Translations under genes and position numbers: made by a program
Part shown: positions 44,456-52,749 of the stretch, one piece after another
Layout of the letters: the number at the start of each line of letters is the position of its first letter
How positions within the stretch are numbered: the first letter of the stretch is position 1
Source of the DNA: Nitratidesulfovibrio termitidis HI1
GTDB lineage: Bacteria; Desulfobacterota; Desulfovibrionia; Desulfovibrionales; Desulfovibrionaceae
Reading direction: 5' to 3'
DNA length: 64,000 nucleotides
Assembly (NCBI RefSeq): GCF_000504305.1
Contig: NZ_KI632512.1
Span: 3,128,220 to 3,192,219 of the forward strand
The notes under the pieces: model-generated
What the model was told of the DNA's origin: nothing
The model's database searches: none
The model's input: only the letters and a program-made list of their open reading frames with translations

Positions 44456-45273
44456 CCGGATCGGTACACCTGGCGCGCCTGCACCAGCGTTCCGGGCGGG
44501 TGGCGCTGCTGCTGCTGCTGGTCTGCGCGCTCAGTCTCGTGGACGGGCTGGTGGGCAGGATGCAGCAGGGCTTCAACCGCACCGACGCGCTGCCCGGCGG
44601 CGAATATCCGGTCAGCGGGCCGTTGCCGCCCCGTACCGAAGCCATCGAGGACATGGTCATCGAGGGCGGCACGGATGACAGGCAGGTGCGCCTTGTGCCC
44701 TACGAAATCTATTCCGGCTACTGGCTGGGCGGAAAGATGTGGCGCGGCGCCATCAAGGTGGGGGCCAGCCCCGCCTCGGGCGAATACGTCATTCGCGTGC
44801 ACGACAAGTACGGAGAAAAGCAGAACCCCACCCTGATCTTTGCGGTGGTGGTGTGGCCCGACGAGGCCACCATGAAGGCCAATTCTCCGGAACGGCTCAC
44901 CCGCTGGTTCGGCGTCAGCGCCTTTGGCCTGTCCGCGCTGGTGCTGCCCTTCGCCCTGCTGGCGGGGTTCGGCAACTTCATGCTGGGCCGGGCCTGGAAC
45001 CGGGCGCTGCTGGCCGAGCGCAGCGCGGAAATCTACAAGCTGCTGCCCGCGCCGGACGGCGGCGGCAAGGACGTTACCTTCGGGCTTGGCGTGCAGCACG
45101 GGGCCAGCCCCGGCATGCGCTGCCGCATCAGCCGTCCGGACGGCACGCCCGTGGGCGAGGCCCGGGTGGTGGAATGCACGGCGCGCGATTGCGTGGCCCG
45201 CATACCGCATGGCCTGAACGTGCAACCCGGCGACGTGGTGACCCTGCCCGACATCGTGGCTCCGCCCGTATAA
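44452..45273 (+). CDS. Membrane protein with periplasmic loop and cytoplasmic tail, function unknown
   Basis: 273 residues from a GTG overlapping the previous stop. Helix 1 (VALLLLLVCALSLVDGLVG), a periplasmic domain of about 130 residues with beta strands (YEIYSGYWLGGKMWRGAIKV, SGEYVIRVHDKYGEKQN), helix 2 (FGVSAFGLSALVLPFALLAG), and a cytoplasmic beta-rich tail (LGVQHGASPGMRCRISRPDG, GLNVQPGDVVTLPD). The overlap suggests coupled synthesis with the small membrane protein, possibly as a complex with the permease. No known family seen. Confidence 0.7.
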   Translation: MTGSVHLARLHQRSGRVALLLLLVCALSLVDGLVGRMQQGFNRTDALPGGEYPVSGPLPPRTEAIEDMVIEGGTDDRQVRLVPYEIYSGYWLGGKMWRGAIKVGASPASGEYVIRVHDKYGEKQNPTLIFAVVVWPDEATMKANSPERLTRWFGVSAFGLSALVLPFALLAGFGNFMLGRAWNRALLAERSAEIYKLLPAPDGGGKDVTFGLGVQHGASPGMRCRISRPDGTPVGEARVVECTARDCVARIPHGLNVQPGDVVTLPDIVAPPV

Positions 45274-45333
45274 ACCCGCGCGCGTGAACTCGGGAGTGGC
45301 GTTTGCCGGATTGGCAGGGCTGGCGCGTTGGCA

Positions 45334-45357
45334 GACTGACGGACTGACGGACTGACG
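45334..45357. repeat. 8-bp tandem triplicate
   Basis: Three consecutive GACTGACG units, followed by ACTGGTGGGACTGGCGGG, in the 120-bp gap before the receiver gene. Confidence 0.7.
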
Positions 45358-45394
45358 GAACTGGTGGGACTGGCGGGAAGGCCCGGAGGAGAGC

Positions 45395-45805
45395 ATGGAC
45401 TGTCCGGAATTGCTGAAAAGCTGCCGCATTCTGCTGGTGGACGACGAGGACGGCTTTCGTGATGCGCTGTTGCGCCGCATGCGCAAGCGCGGCGTGACCA
45501 TGGATGGCGTGGCCAGCGGCCGGGACGCGCTGGATTGGCTGGCCCGCCAGACGGTGGACGTGGTGATCCTGGACATCCAGCTGGGCGACATGGATGGCCG
45601 CGACGTGCTGCGCGAAATCCGCAAGTCCGGCGGTGAAGACCCGGCGGTGATCATCCTGAGCGGGCACGCTTACACGGATATCGCCCTGGACGCCATGCGC
45701 GCCGGGGCCAGCGACTACCTGCTCAAGCCCTGCCCGGTGGAAGAGTTGCTGGAGCGCATCGAGACCGCGTTCGAGCAGGTGTTGGAGCGCCGCGCCGCGC
45801 AGTGA
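45395..45805 (+). CDS. Single-domain response regulator
   Basis: 136 residues; GGAGGAGAGC precedes the ATG. A receiver domain only: ILLVDDEDGF, phospho-acceptor Asp in VVILDIQLGDMDGRD, ILSGHAYTD, and Lys in YLLKPCPVEEL. It resembles the receiver at 30986 (same LLVDDE and LLKPC motifs). It follows the permease operon after 120 bp and may or may not be co-transcribed. The cognate kinase is not obvious. Confidence 0.9.
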   Translation: MDCPELLKSCRILLVDDEDGFRDALLRRMRKRGVTMDGVASGRDALDWLARQTVDVVILDIQLGDMDGRDVLREIRKSGGEDPAVIILSGHAYTDIALDAMRAGASDYLLKPCPVEELLERIETAFEQVLERRAAQ

Positions 45806-46002
45806 GGGCTGTTTCCCAATGGTCTTTCCGCCTGCTGGCTTCGTCAAGCTTCGCCCAGCATTTCAGTCGAATACGATAAGAGTACGCGCTGCGGTCGCCA
45901 TCCGTAAGGCTCGCAAGCTCGCCTGACGGCTGCCGCACTCCCTCATGCCAGGCTTGCTTTCCTTGCCAGCAAACGGAAATCCTGCTTGGGAAAACAGCCC
46001 TC
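45804..46002. repeat. Dispersed inverted-repeat element, copy 6 (199 bp)
   Basis: Starts inside the TGA stop of the receiver gene. The ends GAGGGCTGTTTCCCAA and, inverted, GAGGGCTGTTTTCCCAA form terminal inverted repeats, continuing as TTTCCGCCTGCTGGC against TTTCCGTTTGCTGGC. The middle contains GAATACGATAAGAGTACGCG and one core (GGTCGCCATCCGTAAGGCTC, GCAAGCTCGCCTGACGGCTG). Confidence 0.85.
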
Positions 46003-46049
46003 AAGAGCCAAGAGCGAGCGGAACAAACGGCAAGCGTGGGAGTGAATTT

Positions 46050-46164
46050 TGCCGGGCAATCCCGGCACGGCGTGCACCCGCCGCAAGTGTCCCACGACAG
46101 CATACGCCCATCCCCCTCGCAGTCCGGGGCGGAACCTTCGCAGCAGACGGTTCCGCCCCGGACT
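46050..46164. other. Two strong hairpins in the gap before the methyltransferase gene end
   Basis: TGCCGGG-CAAT-CCCGGCA (46050-46067), then a 16-bp perfect stem AGTCCGGGGCGGAACC paired with GGTTCCGCCCCGGACT around a 12-nt loop (46121-46164). Neither is followed by a T-tract on either strand. The 320-bp gap 46003-46325 has no supported gene. Confidence 0.6.
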
Positions 46165-46325
46165 CACGTTGTGGGGGGAAATGGCGCAGGAAAAGGCCCT
46201 GCCAGCAGGCACGGGCAGCGGCCTCGGATGGGGCAGGTGACGTTTTGGATGGAGGCGGGGCGTGGATGCGGGAAGGGGATGGCCCCAGGGCGCGGATGCT
46301 GGTCAGGGCGCGGCAACGGCCCGCG

Positions 46326-47258
46326 TCAGTCGCGCAGCAGCACCCAGGTCAGCTCGTGCTTGTTGTGGGCCAAGTGCAGCAGGCGCGACCCCGGCACGGC
46401 CGCAAAGGCACGGGCCGTGGCGTGGTCCGTCTCTGCCTGGAACTTCAGGGTGCACACGAAGTTGCGGCACTGGCCCAGTTCCAGCCAACGGCCCACGGTG
46501 GCCAGCAGCCTGTCGGGGTAGCAGATCACGTCCGAGAACAGCCAGTCCACGGCCCCGGCGTGGCGCGGGTCCAGCCCGAAGGCGCTGCCGGTACAGAAGT
46601 TCACGTTGGGGTGGGCGGCGATGTGCGGAGCGATGTCCGCCTTGTCCACGCTGAACACGCGCGCCCCCAGTTCCGCCAGCACCCAGGTCCATCCGCCGGG
46701 GCAGCTGCCCAGGTCCAGACACAGTTCGCCGGGGCCGGGGCGTTTGCCGATGAGCGTGAACAATTCCCACAGCTTCAGGTAGGCGCGGGTGGGCGGCACG
46801 GTGCGGTTTTCCTCGAAGCGGGGTTCGCCGTCGGGGAAGGGGCTGGTGCAGCGGGCGGATGCCAGCACCAGGTCCGGCTCCCACAGGGTCCATGAACCCA
46901 GCGGGGCGGTGGGCGGCGCATCGCCGAATGCCACGGGCCGGGCGGCCACGCGGGGCAGTTGTTCCTGAATCAGCGCGGCCCGGCGGTGGTGCCCGGTGGC
47001 GTGCAGATGCCAGTTGCGCTGGATGGCCTTCAGCTTGCGGGCCGCATCGCCGATGGAGGCCACGGGGATGGCCACGGGCTCCAGCCAGACGTTCTGCGCC
47101 CATGCCGCAGGACGGGGCGGACCTTCGGCCACCACCAGCCTGTCGCGCACCTCCAGCACGCGCGCGCCATGCAGGTCCTCGAGCTCGTGGACGAGGTCGT
47201 CGGTGAACCCGGCGGCGGCGACATAGATGGTGCGGTCGTCAAGGTGGGGGGCGGTCAT
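46326..47258 (-). CDS. RlmM-like FtsJ-type SAM-dependent RNA methyltransferase
   Basis: 310 residues; AGGGA seven bases before the ATG. The N-terminal half (IYVAAAGFTDDLVHELEDLH) resembles a THUMP-like RNA-binding part; LFTLIGKRPGPGELCLDLGS leads into the Rossmann methyltransferase with SAM motif DLGSCPGGWTWVLAELG. Likely catalytic residues are a Lys upstream (KLWELF), Asp in LFSDVICYP and Lys in VCTLKFQAETDH, in keeping with 2'-O-methyltransferases such as RlmM (C2498 of 23S rRNA). It stands alone. Confidence 0.85.
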   Translation of the reverse strand: MTAPHLDDRTIYVAAAGFTDDLVHELEDLHGARVLEVRDRLVVAEGPPRPAAWAQNVWLEPVAIPVASIGDAARKLKAIQRNWHLHATGHHRRAALIQEQLPRVAARPVAFGDAPPTAPLGSWTLWEPDLVLASARCTSPFPDGEPRFEENRTVPPTRAYLKLWELFTLIGKRPGPGELCLDLGSCPGGWTWVLAELGARVFSVDKADIAPHIAAHPNVNFCTGSAFGLDPRHAGAVDWLFSDVICYPDRLLATVGRWLELGQCRNFVCTLKFQAETDHATARAFAAVPGSRLLHLAHNKHELTWVLLRD

Positions 47259-47487
47259 GTTCGTGTCCCTGCGAAGGTGAAGGCGGTATGGGGGTGCGGC
47301 GGCGTGGGCGTGCCTGTAGCGCGGCGCGGCCCATATGGCAAGGGCGGCCCGCCCGGCCATCCGTGGGCGTCTCCGCGTCTGCACCACCGTGCTTGCACCC
47401 GGCCCCGCAATGCCTGTACAGGGCAGTATCGTCGCAACTTCGCATCCATTGTCATAACCCGCTGCCGGAACAGCCACCGGAATCGTC

Positions 47488-48462
47488 ATGCCTCCGCCCA
47501 ACCGCCATTCCGACGGCGCGCCCTCCCCGCGCCTTCCCGTGTCTGCCTCTGTGTCTGGCTGCGTGCCCGTTGGCGCATATGGCCGCCGCCTGGCGGCCCT
47601 GTGCCCATTGTTGGTGCTGCTGCTGCCCTTTCTGGCGGGCGTGGGGCTGACGGCGGTCCAGTCGCTGGGATGGCTGCTGCCGATCCAGTACCTGCCGGAA
47701 CAGGCCGCGCAGGGGCTTTCCGCGCCGGACACCCTGGCGGGGTGGCGGCAGCTGGCGCAGCCGCACATGGCGGGTTCGCTGCTGCTGGGGCTGCGCGTGG
47801 CCGGGGCGGCGGCCCTGCTTTCCGTGGCGGGGGGCGCGCTGCTGGCCTACGGGGTGTGGCGGTTGCCCGCCCGCATGCAACTGGCGGCGCTGGTGTTCCG
47901 GGTGCCGCTGGTGCTGCCGCACATCGTGGTGGCCTTTCTGGCCATCGTGTTCTGGAGCCGTTCCGGTCTGGTGTCCGCCGCGCTGCATCAGGCCGGGATC
48001 ATCGGCGGACAGGCGCAGTTTCCCGCGCTGCTCTGGGGCGGCGACGGCATGGGCATGGTGCTGGCCTACACCTACAAGGAACTGCCCTTCGTCATGCTGC
48101 TGGCCGTGGCCTCGTTGCGGCGGCTGGACCCGCGCCTGATCGAGACGGCCCGCATGCTGGGGGCCGGGCGTTGGGCCGTGCTGCGTGACGTGGTGGTGCC
48201 GCACCTTGTCCCGGTGCTGCATGCCTCGTTCCTGATCCTGTTCCTGTATGCCTTCGGCGCGGTGGAAATTCCCCTGCTGCTGGGCGAATCCACCCCGGCC
48301 ATGCCGGGGGTGGCGGCCTACGACCTGTACTTCCTGCGATCGCTGGAAGACCGCCCCGCAGCCGCCGCCCTGCTGACCCTGTTGCTGCTGTGCTGCGCCG
48401 GGTTCGTGGCGGCCTACGTGCGGTTGGTGGCGGGCCTGCGCGGACGGGAGCGCCAGTTGTGA
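47488..48462 (+). CDS. ABC transporter permease (first of a pair)
   Basis: 324 residues, about six membrane helices. BPD_transp_1 fold with the EAA-loop segment ETARMLGAGRWAVLRDVVVP that contacts the ATPase, and VPLVLPHIVVAFLAIVFWSR. Resembles the permeases of YnjC, thiamine or iron(III) type uptake systems. The ribosome site is weak. The stop overlaps the second permease (GTGA). No ATPase or binding protein gene is adjacent. Confidence 0.85.
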   Translation: MPPPNRHSDGAPSPRLPVSASVSGCVPVGAYGRRLAALCPLLVLLLPFLAGVGLTAVQSLGWLLPIQYLPEQAAQGLSAPDTLAGWRQLAQPHMAGSLLLGLRVAGAAALLSVAGGALLAYGVWRLPARMQLAALVFRVPLVLPHIVVAFLAIVFWSRSGLVSAALHQAGIIGGQAQFPALLWGGDGMGMVLAYTYKELPFVMLLAVASLRRLDPRLIETARMLGAGRWAVLRDVVVPHLVPVLHASFLILFLYAFGAVEIPLLLGESTPAMPGVAAYDLYFLRSLEDRPAAAALLTLLLLCCAGFVAAYVRLVAGLRGRERQL

Positions 48463-49361
48463 CCCCCCGCGACGGCAACGATCGGGCCGGACTGCCGGTG
48501 GATCGGGCTGGTTCGCGCCCTGATTCGCGGCCTGATTCGCATTCGGGTGCGCTTCCGGGATCCCGCCCCGGTTCCCGCCCCGGATCCCATATGTTCCTGA
48601 CGTTGCTGTGGCTGCTGTTCGGCCTGCCGCTGCCAGTGCTGGCCCTGTGGGCCGCCGCGCCCGGCTGGGCCTGGCCCGACCTGTGGCCCGCCGCCCTTGG
48701 CGGGCGCACGGCGGCCTTCGTGCTGGCCCACCGGCAGGCCATCGCCGGGGCGCTGGCCTCGTCCACCCTATACTCGCTGGCCGTGGTGGCGGTAACCCTG
48801 TGCGCCTGCCTGGCCCCGGCGCGACTGCTGGCCTTCGGGCGGTTCCGGGGGCGCGCGGCGCTGGAGGGACTGTTGCTGGCTCCGGCCCTGCTGCCTGCCA
48901 TGGGCTTTGCCCTTGGGCTGTACGGCACCCTGGTGCGCCTTGGACTGGCGGATACCCCGGCGGGCGTGGTGCTGGTGCTTTCGGTGGTGTCGTATCCGTA
49001 CATGCTGCGGGCGCTGGCCTCCGGTTTCGAGACCGTGGGGCCGGACTATGGCCGGTGCGCCGCCAACCTGGGCGCCGGGCCATTGTTGCGCCTGCTGGCC
49101 GTGGAACTGCCGCTGCTGCTGCCCGCCGCCGTGGCGGGCGGGTCGGTGGTGTTTCTGGTGGCCTTTTCCGACTATTTCCTGGTGCAGCTGGTGGGCGGTG
49201 GGGTTGTTCCCTCCTTCACCGGGTACCTGTTCCCGGTGTTGCAGTCGCCGGACAGGGGGCTTGCGGCCATGCTGTCGCTGGTCTTTCTCGTGGTGCCCGT
49301 ATCGCTGTTCGTGCTGGTGGAGGGGGTGGTGCTGGCCGTGTACCGGCGGCGCGGCATGTAG
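48459..49361 (+). CDS. ABC transporter permease (second of a pair)
   Basis: 300 residues from a GTG overlapping the first permease stop. The first 45 residues are an unusual hydrophilic lead with RPDSRPDSHSGALPGSRPGS-type repeats. Six helices follow with the EAA-loop segment GRCAANLGAGPLLRLLAVEL and FLVAFSDYFLVQLVGG. Together with the previous gene it should form the membrane channel of an importer. The substrate is unknown. Confidence 0.84.
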   Translation: MTPRDGNDRAGLPVDRAGSRPDSRPDSHSGALPGSRPGSRPGSHMFLTLLWLLFGLPLPVLALWAAAPGWAWPDLWPAALGGRTAAFVLAHRQAIAGALASSTLYSLAVVAVTLCACLAPARLLAFGRFRGRAALEGLLLAPALLPAMGFALGLYGTLVRLGLADTPAGVVLVLSVVSYPYMLRALASGFETVGPDYGRCAANLGAGPLLRLLAVELPLLLPAAVAGGSVVFLVAFSDYFLVQLVGGGVVPSFTGYLFPVLQSPDRGLAAMLSLVFLVVPVSLFVLVEGVVLAVYRRRGM

Positions 49362-49562
49362 GGGGGGAGCGCGGAAACGGAAAGTGATGCCTTGCCGACG
49401 TCATTGCGCGTGCAATCCTTGTCGTGGCGTGGTATGCTGCATCATGGGCCTGTACTCGCCGTTCTGGACGGGGAGTGTGTCCCCCTGCAAAGGGGATCAC
49501 CACGGGCGCAAGAGTCCGGGGCGGCGCGGATGACGGCATGAATCGGGCCGCAAGGGGGGCGT

Positions 49563-52553
49563 ATGGATTTCATCAACATCGGCGAACGGACACGGAACCG
49601 TTGGCAGCAGTCGCTGGACACCCTGGCGCGGCTGCTGGGCATTCGGGCGGCGGCCATCATGCGGCGGCACCCGGGGGGGCTGTCGGTGCTGTTGTCCAGC
49701 AACACGGCGGGCAACCCGCTGTTGCCGGGCATGCGCATCGCCACCATGGCAGGCGGCACGTACTGCGACGCGGTCATCGAGGCGGGACAGCCGGTCTACG
49801 TGCAGAACGCCCTGGACGACCCGCGCTGGCGCGACAGCCCCATGGTGCAGGCGGGCTTTGTCGCGTATCTGGGCTATCCCCTGCTGCTGCCCGACGGGCA
49901 GCTGTACGGCACGCTGTGCCTGCTGGAGACGCGCCAGTGGCCCGTTTCGGAGGTGCACCGGGGCATAGTGGAAGATTTCCATGCCCAGGTGGAGGAAACC
50001 CTGGCCCTGGCCTACGAGAACGCCCTGTTCGGCGCGCAGCAGGACACCCTGCCTTCTGCCGCGCTGACCGTGAACACCCATGGCCAGGTGGTGCGGGTCA
50101 ACCGCCGCTTTCCGAAGTTGTGGGGCATCGATGCGGATGCGCCCGGGCTGGTGGGCCGTCCGCTGGCCGAGGTGCGTACCCTGCTGGCCGACCGCTTGAG
50201 TGACCCTGCCGCCATTACCAGCGTCCTGCCCGATGGCGAGGCGGGCCCGGCGACATTTTCCGCACCAGACGCGCCGGGCGCACTGGCCGTTCCGTCGCGG
50301 ATGCCGAACGGAGCAGGTGGGCACCCGGTGTTGCTGGCCGATGGCCGGGTGCTGCGGTGTACCCATCGGACCCTGCGCGGCGAGTACGGGCGGGCCTGGG
50401 GGCGTGTGTGGCTGTTCGAGGACGTCACCGCGGAAGTGCGCGGCCAGGAAGCCCTTGAGCGCAGCGAGGAACGACTGAAGCTGGCCCTGGACGCCGCCAG
50501 CGAGGCCCACTGGGACTGGAACTTCGAGACCGGCGAACTGTATTGCAGCCCCCGCTATTACGAGATGCTGGGGTACGTGCCCGGTGAATTCGAGTGTACC
50601 CATTACGCCCTGCGCGACCTGATGCACCCCGACGACCTCGGCGAGGTCACGACCGCCCTGTGCCTGCCGGACCCGGCGGTATCGGATGCGGTGACCACCT
50701 GCGGCGTGGGCCAGTTCGAGGTGCAGTTCCGCCTGCGCACCAAGGACGGCGGCTGGAAGTGGATGCTGGCGCGGGGGCGCGTGCTGGCCCGGCGCGCGGA
50801 CGGTTCGCCCGCGCGGGTGGTGGGCACGCACATGGACATCTCCGCCGCAGTCAGCCAGCAGCTGGCGCTGGGCCGCAGCGAGGAACTGTTCCGGGGCATT
50901 TTCAGCACCGCCTCGGTGGGTATCGTGCTGCTGGATCGCTTCGGCCTGCTGATGCGGGTCAACGATGCCTGCGCGTGCATGCTGGGTTATGGCGTCGACG
51001 AGATGCGCGGCCAGCACTTCAGCCGGTTCATGCACGTCGACGAAACCCCGGTGGCCGCCACCACCCTGACCAGCCTGCTGGATCGCACCCAGTCCGCCAG
51101 CCGCCTGCAACATCGCCTGCGCCACAAGAACGGCGGCTACCTGTGGACCGACATCAGCGCCTCGCCGCTGGAAGGGCCGGATGGAGAGGTGGAAGCGGCC
51201 CTGGCCATCATCGTGGACATCAACGAGCAGCGCGCGGCCCAGCAGGCCCAGGAAGACAGCGAGCGTCGCTACCGAGCCCTGTTCGAGAACGCCCAGGTGG
51301 GCATCTTTCGCACGCGCATCGCCGACGGCAGATTCCTGGAGGCCAACAGCCGGATCATCGAAATGTACGGATGGACGGACCGTGCGGAATTCATGGAAAA
51401 GATGCGCTCCACCGAATGGTACGTGGACCCGGAGGCGCGTGGCCGCATGGTGACTACGCTGCTGCGCCGGGGGGAATTCCGCAACATGGAGGTGGAAATG
51501 CGCCGCCGCGACGACTCCACCGTGTGGTTCGAGTATTCCGGCAAGCTGGATGGCGACACCATCATCGGGGTGGCCCAGGACGTCACGCAGCGCCGGGCGG
51601 CGGAAGCGGCGCGCCAGCGGTCCGAGGCGCACTACCGCCTGCTGTTCGAGGCCGCCGCCGACGCCATCTTCCTGCACGACACCGAGGGGCGCTTCCTGGA
51701 CGTGAACGAGGTGGCCTGCCGTCGCCTGGGCTACACCCGGAGCGAACTGCTGGCCATGTCCCCGAAGAAACTGGATGCCGAGGAATTTGCCGAGCAGGTG
51801 GAGGATCGCATCCGGCAACTGCGCGAGGAAGGGTCGCTGACCTTCGAATCGGCCCACCGCACCCGCACAGGCAGTGTCCTGCCCGTTGAAATTCACGCCA
51901 AGCTGCTCGACTTCGACGGCAAGCCCGTGGTGCTCAGCATCGCGCGGGACATCACCGACCGCAAGCGGCTGGAACAGGCCCTGATGCGCGAGGCCACCAC
52001 CGACCCGCTGACAGGTATCCGCAACCGGCGACAGTTCTTTGCGGATGCGGAGCGGGAAATGGGCCGTGCCGTGCGCTACGGCCACCCGCTGGCCGTGCTG
52101 ATGCTGGACCTGGACCGCTTCAAGCGCGTCAACGACCGCTTTGGCCACCATGCGGGTGACGCCGTGCTGCGGGGCTGCGTGCAGGCCTGCCAGCAGGCCC
52201 TGCGCGATACCGACATACTGGGTCGGTTGGGCGGCGAGGAATTCGCGGCGGTGCTGCTGGAAACGGACATGGACGATGCGCTGGCCGCCGCCGAGCGGCT
52301 GCGCCGCGCCGTGGAGGAAATGGACGTGCCGTTCAGCGGGCAGCAGTTGCGCTGCACGGTGAGCATTGGCCTGGCCCTGCGCGGGGCGGGAGACAGCGCG
52401 CTGGACGACATCCTGCGCCGGGCAGACTCCGCGCTGTATGCCGCCAAGGAAGCGGGTCGCAACCGGGTGATGCTGGCGCGCCCCGTCAACGGCGGCGTGG
52501 AGGACCAGAATCGCCGCTGGAGCAGCGGCGGGGTGCTGCGCGGCGACGGTTGA
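49563..52553 (+). CDS. Diguanylate cyclase with GAF and several PAS domains
   Basis: 996 residues, cytoplasmic. Domains in order: GAF about 10-160 (YCDAVIEAGQPVYVQNALDD, AYLGYPLLLPDGQLYGTLCL); PAS about 165-290; PAS about 300-430 (HWDWNFETGELYCSPRYYEM); PAS about 440-560; PAS about 570-690; PAS about 690-805; GGDEF about 805-985 with active site GGEEF (near 890) and the inhibitory RxxD site (RDTD) five residues before it. Makes cyclic di-GMP from two GTP; no EAL domain. No membrane segment, so it should sense a soluble signal. A hairpin terminator follows. Confidence 0.94.
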   Translation: MDFINIGERTRNRWQQSLDTLARLLGIRAAAIMRRHPGGLSVLLSSNTAGNPLLPGMRIATMAGGTYCDAVIEAGQPVYVQNALDDPRWRDSPMVQAGFVAYLGYPLLLPDGQLYGTLCLLETRQWPVSEVHRGIVEDFHAQVEETLALAYENALFGAQQDTLPSAALTVNTHGQVVRVNRRFPKLWGIDADAPGLVGRPLAEVRTLLADRLSDPAAITSVLPDGEAGPATFSAPDAPGALAVPSRMPNGAGGHPVLLADGRVLRCTHRTLRGEYGRAWGRVWLFEDVTAEVRGQEALERSEERLKLALDAASEAHWDWNFETGELYCSPRYYEMLGYVPGEFECTHYALRDLMHPDDLGEVTTALCLPDPAVSDAVTTCGVGQFEVQFRLRTKDGGWKWMLARGRVLARRADGSPARVVGTHMDISAAVSQQLALGRSEELFRGIFSTASVGIVLLDRFGLLMRVNDACACMLGYGVDEMRGQHFSRFMHVDETPVAATTLTSLLDRTQSASRLQHRLRHKNGGYLWTDISASPLEGPDGEVEAALAIIVDINEQRAAQQAQEDSERRYRALFENAQVGIFRTRIADGRFLEANSRIIEMYGWTDRAEFMEKMRSTEWYVDPEARGRMVTTLLRRGEFRNMEVEMRRRDDSTVWFEYSGKLDGDTIIGVAQDVTQRRAAEAARQRSEAHYRLLFEAAADAIFLHDTEGRFLDVNEVACRRLGYTRSELLAMSPKKLDAEEFAEQVEDRIRQLREEGSLTFESAHRTRTGSVLPVEIHAKLLDFDGKPVVLSIARDITDRKRLEQALMREATTDPLTGIRNRRQFFADAEREMGRAVRYGHPLAVLMLDLDRFKRVNDRFGHHAGDAVLRGCVQACQQALRDTDILGRLGGEEFAAVLLETDMDDALAAAERLRRAVEEMDVPFSGQQLRCTVSIGLALRGAGDSALDDILRRADSALYAAKEAGRNRVMLARPVNGGVEDQNRRWSSGGVLRGDG

Positions 52554-52630
52554 TAGGGGCAGGCCCTGCCCCAGCGGGGGCGGACCCTGCACATCCGGCG
52601 CGTTGGCGAGGATGGCGAAAGAATACAGAG

Positions 52631-52672
52631 CGGGCGCTTTCCGGAGGGTTTCCGGAAGGCGCCCGTTGCGTT
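52631..52672 (+). terminator. Intrinsic terminator after the diguanylate cyclase
   Basis: CGGGCGCTTTCCGGA pairs with TCCGGAAGGCGCCCG (15 bp including one G-U pair) around a 5-nt loop, then TTGCGTTGT. It lies between converging genes and may act on both strands. Confidence 0.75.
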
Positions 52673-52749
52673 GTCTGCGTTGCGGAAATGGGCTGTGTAG
52701 GCCGTGGGAATGACTGCGTCGGTCGCCGGAATGGGCCGTGGCGTGCGGA

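Noticed and set aside
49497-52592. A 1031-codon open frame on the minus strand
   Set aside because: Antisense to the diguanylate cyclase with its intact GGEEF and PAS motifs.
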